A DNA stretch of 54,570 bases from Cytobacillus firmus (GTDB taxonomy: Bacteria; Bacillota; Bacilli; Bacillales; Cytobacillaceae). The stretch lies in contig NZ_JAMBOJ010000032.1 in assembly GCF_023715565.1 (NCBI RefSeq), positions 1-54,570 of the forward strand. The letters are read 5' to 3'. A model generated the notes under the pieces. That model searched no databases. It was not told the origin of the DNA and saw only the letters and a list, made by a program, of their open reading frames with translations. Shown here piece by piece: positions 51,399 to 54,570 of the stretch (positions are counted from its first letter, which is position 1; every line of letters begins with the position of its first letter). The position numbers were made by a program, and so were the translations under genes.

Positions 51399-52829
51399 TT
51401 ACGATCTTTTTCCAAAAAACGTACCGGTCACTTCCTGTTCCTGCAGGGATAGAAGTTCGGAGACGGTAATGAATTCGTAGCCCTCTTTTTCCAGGTGCGT
51501 CAGCAGGTCTGGAAGTGCTTCAGCAGTTGTCTTATGGATATCATGCATTAAGACAATTGAACCTGGCACAGCATTGGCCTTCACTATTTTTAGAATCGAT
51601 GAAGCGTTGAGTGTTTTCCAGTCCAGTGAATCGACAGACCATAGAATAAGCGGTGTATGGGCCATTCCGGCAATTTTTTTCACATCTTCATTCATGGCGC
51701 CATAAGGCGGGCGTAGGGTCGCGGGAAGCTGTCCGCTTGCTTCCTTGATTTTGGCGCTTGCTTCTTCCATTTCTTTGCGTATTTCTTTTTCACCGAGGGA
51801 AGAAAGATCCGCATGGCTGTCACTGTGATTTCCGATTTCATGGCCTTCTTGAGCGACCTGGCTTGCGAGGGCAGGATAGAATTGCGCCTGACTGCCAAGC
51901 ATATAAAAGGTAGCTTTAGCGTTATGCTTTTTTAATATATCCAATATAAGCGGTGTGACTTTCGGGTGCGGCCCATCATCAAAGGTAAGAGCAATATACT
52001 TTCCGTTTGGATCAAGTGGAGCAGTTTCGGGTTCGCTTGCTTCCGGTTCAGGCAGCTGAATGTCAGGGAGCTTCAAGTGCTGGGCAATTTCATCCTTTAA
52101 GAGGGGATGAATCTGTTCGATCGGAATTTTCACTTTGACCGCTCCGGCTGCGCCTGCGGCAATTTCATATTCGTTAAAATAAAGTGTAAAATTCTTGCCG
52201 CTCAGTGACCATTTCCAGCTCGTTGGATTTTTCAGCGCTTCGTCAAGCAGGTCAGCAAACAGATAGTCCTTGAGGTCTTCCTTCTTGCCTATTTGGTTTT
52301 TTACCATCGTTCTGAGCTGTGTCAGGGACTTCTCATCCATTTGGATGATATCGGCAAGCTGCACCGTTTTCTGATTCGCAAGGTCGATCGTGAACGTTTT
52401 GACCGTGGCCTGCCCATTTGCGCCGCCGGTGTACTGGTAAGCTTCGAATACCAGGGTATACATGGTATCGGAAATTTTTTTCGGATCCGCCTTGATATTA
52501 AGATGGGCACGGAAATCTTCGCTGTCCAGTACCTGCCGGTTTGCCTGCACAAGTTCAAGGAAATCCCTTTCCTGCGCCTGAATCCACTCTTTCATGGGTT
52601 TGTTCAGAGTTTCAATTTCAGTTATCGGTGTACTGATCGCAAGGGTATAAGATTTCGTTTCCTTTGTCCGCGTTTCTAGGTTTAATCCGGGGAAAGCTTC
52701 AGGGGATGTGGTTTCTGTTCTGGAGAAAGCCTGAAGGCTGGTGTCAGCTCCAGCACTGATGAAATAATAGATGCTTGCCATGAAGATGCAAAATATTGCC
52801 CACGATGGCCATTTAAACCGCTTAAGCAA
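51399..52829 (-). CDS. Membrane-anchored polysaccharide deacetylase (PdaC-like)
   Basis: The 476-residue protein has an N-terminal membrane anchor (about 9-27). A DUF4163/DUF3298 pair follows (about 55-255: ISDTMYTLVFEAYQYTGGAN, LYFNEYEIAAGAAG), then a NodB domain (about 282-465) with catalytic TFDDGPHP, zinc HSDSH in GNHSDSHADL, RPPYG, LWSVDSLDW and LMHDIH. Layout matches Bacillus PdaC, which deacetylates peptidoglycan N-acetylmuramic acid. TTG 52829 has AAAGGA 6 nt upstream. It has its own terminator. Confidence 0.92.
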   Translation of the reverse strand: MLKRFKWPSWAIFCIFMASIYYFISAGADTSLQAFSRTETTSPEAFPGLNLETRTKETKSYTLAISTPITEIETLNKPMKEWIQAQERDFLELVQANRQVLDSEDFRAHLNIKADPKKISDTMYTLVFEAYQYTGGANGQATVKTFTIDLANQKTVQLADIIQMDEKSLTQLRTMVKNQIGKKEDLKDYLFADLLDEALKNPTSWKWSLSGKNFTLYFNEYEIAAGAAGAVKVKIPIEQIHPLLKDEIAQHLKLPDIQLPEPEASEPETAPLDPNGKYIALTFDDGPHPKVTPLILDILKKHNAKATFYMLGSQAQFYPALASQVAQEGHEIGNHSDSHADLSSLGEKEIRKEMEEASAKIKEASGQLPATLRPPYGAMNEDVKKIAGMAHTPLILWSVDSLDWKTLNASSILKIVKANAVPGSIVLMHDIHKTTAEALPDLLTHLEKEGYEFITVSELLSLQEQEVTGTFFGKRS

Positions 52830-52998
52830 TGATATCCTTTCCTTTCCTGTCTGTAAAATTATGACTCTCAGAAGATATAATTATATCAGGTGACAGAGGG
52901 AAAATCATCGGGTTGGAGAAAAATTCACCATTTACTTTTTAAATAATATAGTTTAAAATAACACTTTAATCCGACTAAAAAGATAAGAAAAGGAGTGA

Positions 52999-54261
52999 AT
53001 GAGGTTGGCTCAAGTTGAAATGAAAAATAAATCATGGATTTCAGCACCAACAACAGTTGTTTCAAACTTAAATCCGATTCAAAAGCCTTTTGTTGCAGCT
53101 GGTGTTCTTGCAGCTCTTATTTTGTTCATTTCTATAATAAATGCAGCGAACATGACACAGGGAGTTCTATTTATTATTGGAATTGCGCTCGGTATGACCT
53201 TGCTTCATGCCCGCTTTGGCTTTACATCTGCATTCAGGCGCTTTGCCAGTGTTGGGAACGGGCAGGGGCTGCAGGCACATATGCTGATGCTGGCTGTTGC
53301 TTCAGTATTATTTGCGGTTATTTTAAGTACTGGCTTCAGTTTTACAGGAATTGAGCCTAAAGGATATGTTTCTCCTGTGGGAGTCAGCGTCCTGTTTGGT
53401 TCCTTTATTTTTGGAATAGGAATGCAGCTTGGGAATGGCTGTGCGTCCGGCACTTTATATTCTGTAGGCGGAGGGCAATCTTCCATGATTCTTACGCTGA
53501 TTTCTTTCATCGCTGGTTCTACGATCGGGGCGTACCACTTCTCATTCTGGATGGAAGAAACACCGGCATTGCCTCCAATCTCTCTGGCGACATCAACTGG
53601 ACTCGGGTACGGCGGAGCATTGGTTCTGCAGCTTGCGTTGTTTGCCTTGATCTATTGGGTGACCCTGCAAATCGCGAAAAAGCGTAAAGCGCCAATGATG
53701 AAAGCTTTGCCTACAACGGCCGGCTGGAAAAAGATCCTGCGAGGTTCATGGCCATTGTTCGCAGCAGCAATCGTCCTGGCTTTGCTTAATGCACTTACTC
53801 TCACGGTCCGCGGAACGCCTTGGGGCATCACATCCGCATTTGCGCTATGGGGCGGAAAAGCGCTGTTGGCAATGGGTATTGACGTAACCTCATGGGGTTA
53901 TTTTGCAAGTGAGCCCAATTTAGCGGCTTTGAAAAATACAGTGCTTGCTGATTCTACAAGTGTTATGAACTTCGGCATCATCCTTGGTGCCTTCATTTCA
54001 GCGGCATCACAGGGAACATTCAAGCCTGGTAAAATCAAGCCGGGTGTCGCAGGTGCTGCCGTTGTCGGTGGACTGCTGATGGGATACGGTTCCCGTCTTG
54101 CATTTGGCTGTAACATCGGTGCCTACTTCGGCGGAATCGCATCTTTCAGCCTGCACGGCTGGGTATGGGCCATCATGGCTATGTTTGGAACAGGTGTAGC
54201 GCTGTTCATCCGTCCGCTGTTTGGATTGAAGAACCCGAAATCTAATGATTCGGTTTGTTGA
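52999..54261 (+). CDS. YeeE/YedE family sulfur-compound transporter
   Basis: The 420-residue membrane protein has about ten helices in two pseudo-repeats, each with the family Gly/Cys motif: GMQLGNGCASGTLYSVGGG (about 140-158) and GSRLAFGCNIGAYFGGIASF (about 365-385). In TsuA these cysteines pass thiosulfate through the membrane; related YedE proteins are linked to selenium metabolism. Which substrate is carried here is unclear. ATG 52999 lies 3 nt from AGGAG; TTG 53005 (9 nt) is an equally good start. The IS begins about 25 bp after its stop. Confidence 0.9.
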   Translation: MRLAQVEMKNKSWISAPTTVVSNLNPIQKPFVAAGVLAALILFISIINAANMTQGVLFIIGIALGMTLLHARFGFTSAFRRFASVGNGQGLQAHMLMLAVASVLFAVILSTGFSFTGIEPKGYVSPVGVSVLFGSFIFGIGMQLGNGCASGTLYSVGGGQSSMILTLISFIAGSTIGAYHFSFWMEETPALPPISLATSTGLGYGGALVLQLALFALIYWVTLQIAKKRKAPMMKALPTTAGWKKILRGSWPLFAAAIVLALLNALTLTVRGTPWGITSAFALWGGKALLAMGIDVTSWGYFASEPNLAALKNTVLADSTSVMNFGIILGAFISAASQGTFKPGKIKPGVAGAAVVGGLLMGYGSRLAFGCNIGAYFGGIASFSLHGWVWAIMAMFGTGVALFIRPLFGLKNPKSNDSVC

Positions 54262-54281
54262 TGGAAACCTGGCACTCTTTG

Positions 54282-54570
54282 AACTATACCCCAGATACTG
54301 GACACTTATAAAAAAGTGCCCCTTTCTGGGGTTTTTTGTGTTTCAATAGATTTAATCAATAGGACGGAGGATTTTTCATGAGTAAGAATATTTATAATGA
54401 ATTCCAAATGAAAGAGCTTGAAAAGAATCCAAATGTTTTGAAAGCTTCTGAGAGGTCAATCTCCTATAGTTCTGAATTTAAGATAAAAGCAGTGGCGGAA
54501 TACAAAAGTGGGAAAACACCATCGCAAATCTTTATTGAACAAGGCTTTGATCTAGAGGTGATTGGCAAGG
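54282..54570 (+). mobile_element. Left end of an IS3-like insertion sequence (partial)
   Basis: From about 54282 the sequence ACTATACCCCAGATACTGGA looks like an IS3-family terminus. A long imperfect hairpin follows (ACCCCAG 54288-54294 with CTGGGGT 54326-54332, CACTT/AAGTG inside) with a TTTTTT tail, which would block read-through into the transposase. The orfA gene begins at 54378. The right end lies outside the window, so the exact boundary and target duplication cannot be seen. Confidence 0.6.
54378..54570 (+). CDS. IS3-family transposase OrfA (HTH), truncated by the window edge
   Basis: ATG 54378 with GGAGG 7 nt upstream opens a frame that is still open at the edge. The peptide (KNPNVLKASERSISYSSEFK, then IKAVAEYKSGKTPSQIFIEQ and GFDLEVIGK) is the N-terminal helix-turn-helix of the small OrfA protein of IS3-group elements. 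OrfB would follow outside the window. Confidence 0.8.
   Translation, partial: MSKNIYNEFQMKELEKNPNVLKASERSISYSSEFKIKAVAEYKSGKTPSQIFIEQGFDLEVIGK

Noticed and set aside
7500..54570. Different genetic code with TGA read as Trp
   Set aside because: TGA ends several intact genes here (for example helD, sulP, the YeeE/YedE gene, and the first gene of the 8063 overlap), so general reassignment is excluded.

Overview
The window looks like chromosomal DNA of a spore-forming member of the Bacillaceae (Cytobacillus/Mesobacillus/Bacillus type). The evidence is strong AGGAGG-type ribosome binding sites, frequent TTG and GTG starts, U-tailed hairpin terminators, a tricistronic spore germinant-receptor operon, a YtzI small protein, a DUF3231 protein, and Bacillus-type HelD, TrmL, FabH and polysaccharide deacetylase genes. 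There are no rRNA, tRNA or CRISPR loci and no prophage. The only recognisable insertion sequence is a partial IS3-like element cut by the right edge.

Layout: 1-600 holds the tail of an unknown gene, a 42-bp perfect palindrome and an array of 52-bp repeats. 0.6-4.3 kb carries a DUF4256 gene, a DUF2243-ctaG pair and modAB without modC. 4.4-6.8 kb is a minus-strand ABC exporter. 7.0-16.8 kb is a stretch of small accessory genes (GNAT, Cys/Ser-rich protein, peptidoglycan-binding 3D protein, CueP, two Nudix hydrolases, lipoprotein metallopeptidase, VOC protein, nucleotidyltransferase, alpha/beta hydrolase, DUF402), several of them broken. 17.2-24.6 kb has helD, trmL, two small membrane proteins, a VOC protein and a minus-strand sulP-arsR-ytzI operon. 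24.8-34.1 kb has an MFS transporter, two FMN-binding proteins, a TerD-domain protein, an SGNH hydrolase, an ABC exporter pair, cytidine deaminase, a PepSY protein and a pseudophosphatase. 34.3-39.1 kb is a 1280-residue secreted subtilase flanked on both sides by phased repeat arrays. 39.3-45.5 kb has DUF4083-like and DUF3231 genes and a two-component system followed by two membrane proteins. 45.7-54.3 kb has fabH, the ger operon (minus), a frameshifted GNAT, a polysaccharide deacetylase (minus) and a YeeE/YedE transporter. The IS starts about 25 bp after that transporter.

Three observations stand out. (1) The cueP gene is continuous except for one TGA exactly where the family has the first of its three metal-binding cysteines. 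A 7-bp hairpin with a GGU loop starts 11 nt after the TGA, which is the geometry of a bacterial SECIS. This is either a new selenoprotein candidate or a nonsense mutation. (2) TGCAAATA boxes repeat every 20-21 bp (about two helical turns) in two arrays of about 22 and 12 units, flanking the subtilase gene and built from the same set of unit types in the same orientation. (3) Three further intergenic arrays have a 51-52 bp period (about five helical turns) with dyad cores.

Against a simple selenocysteine reading, the window also holds other lesions: two more in-frame TGA codons where Trp would fit, three genes whose best-placed start is ATA, and several one-base frameshifts. Gene decay or consensus errors must therefore be excluded first. 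All calls come from reading the sequence and from family knowledge; no search was run.
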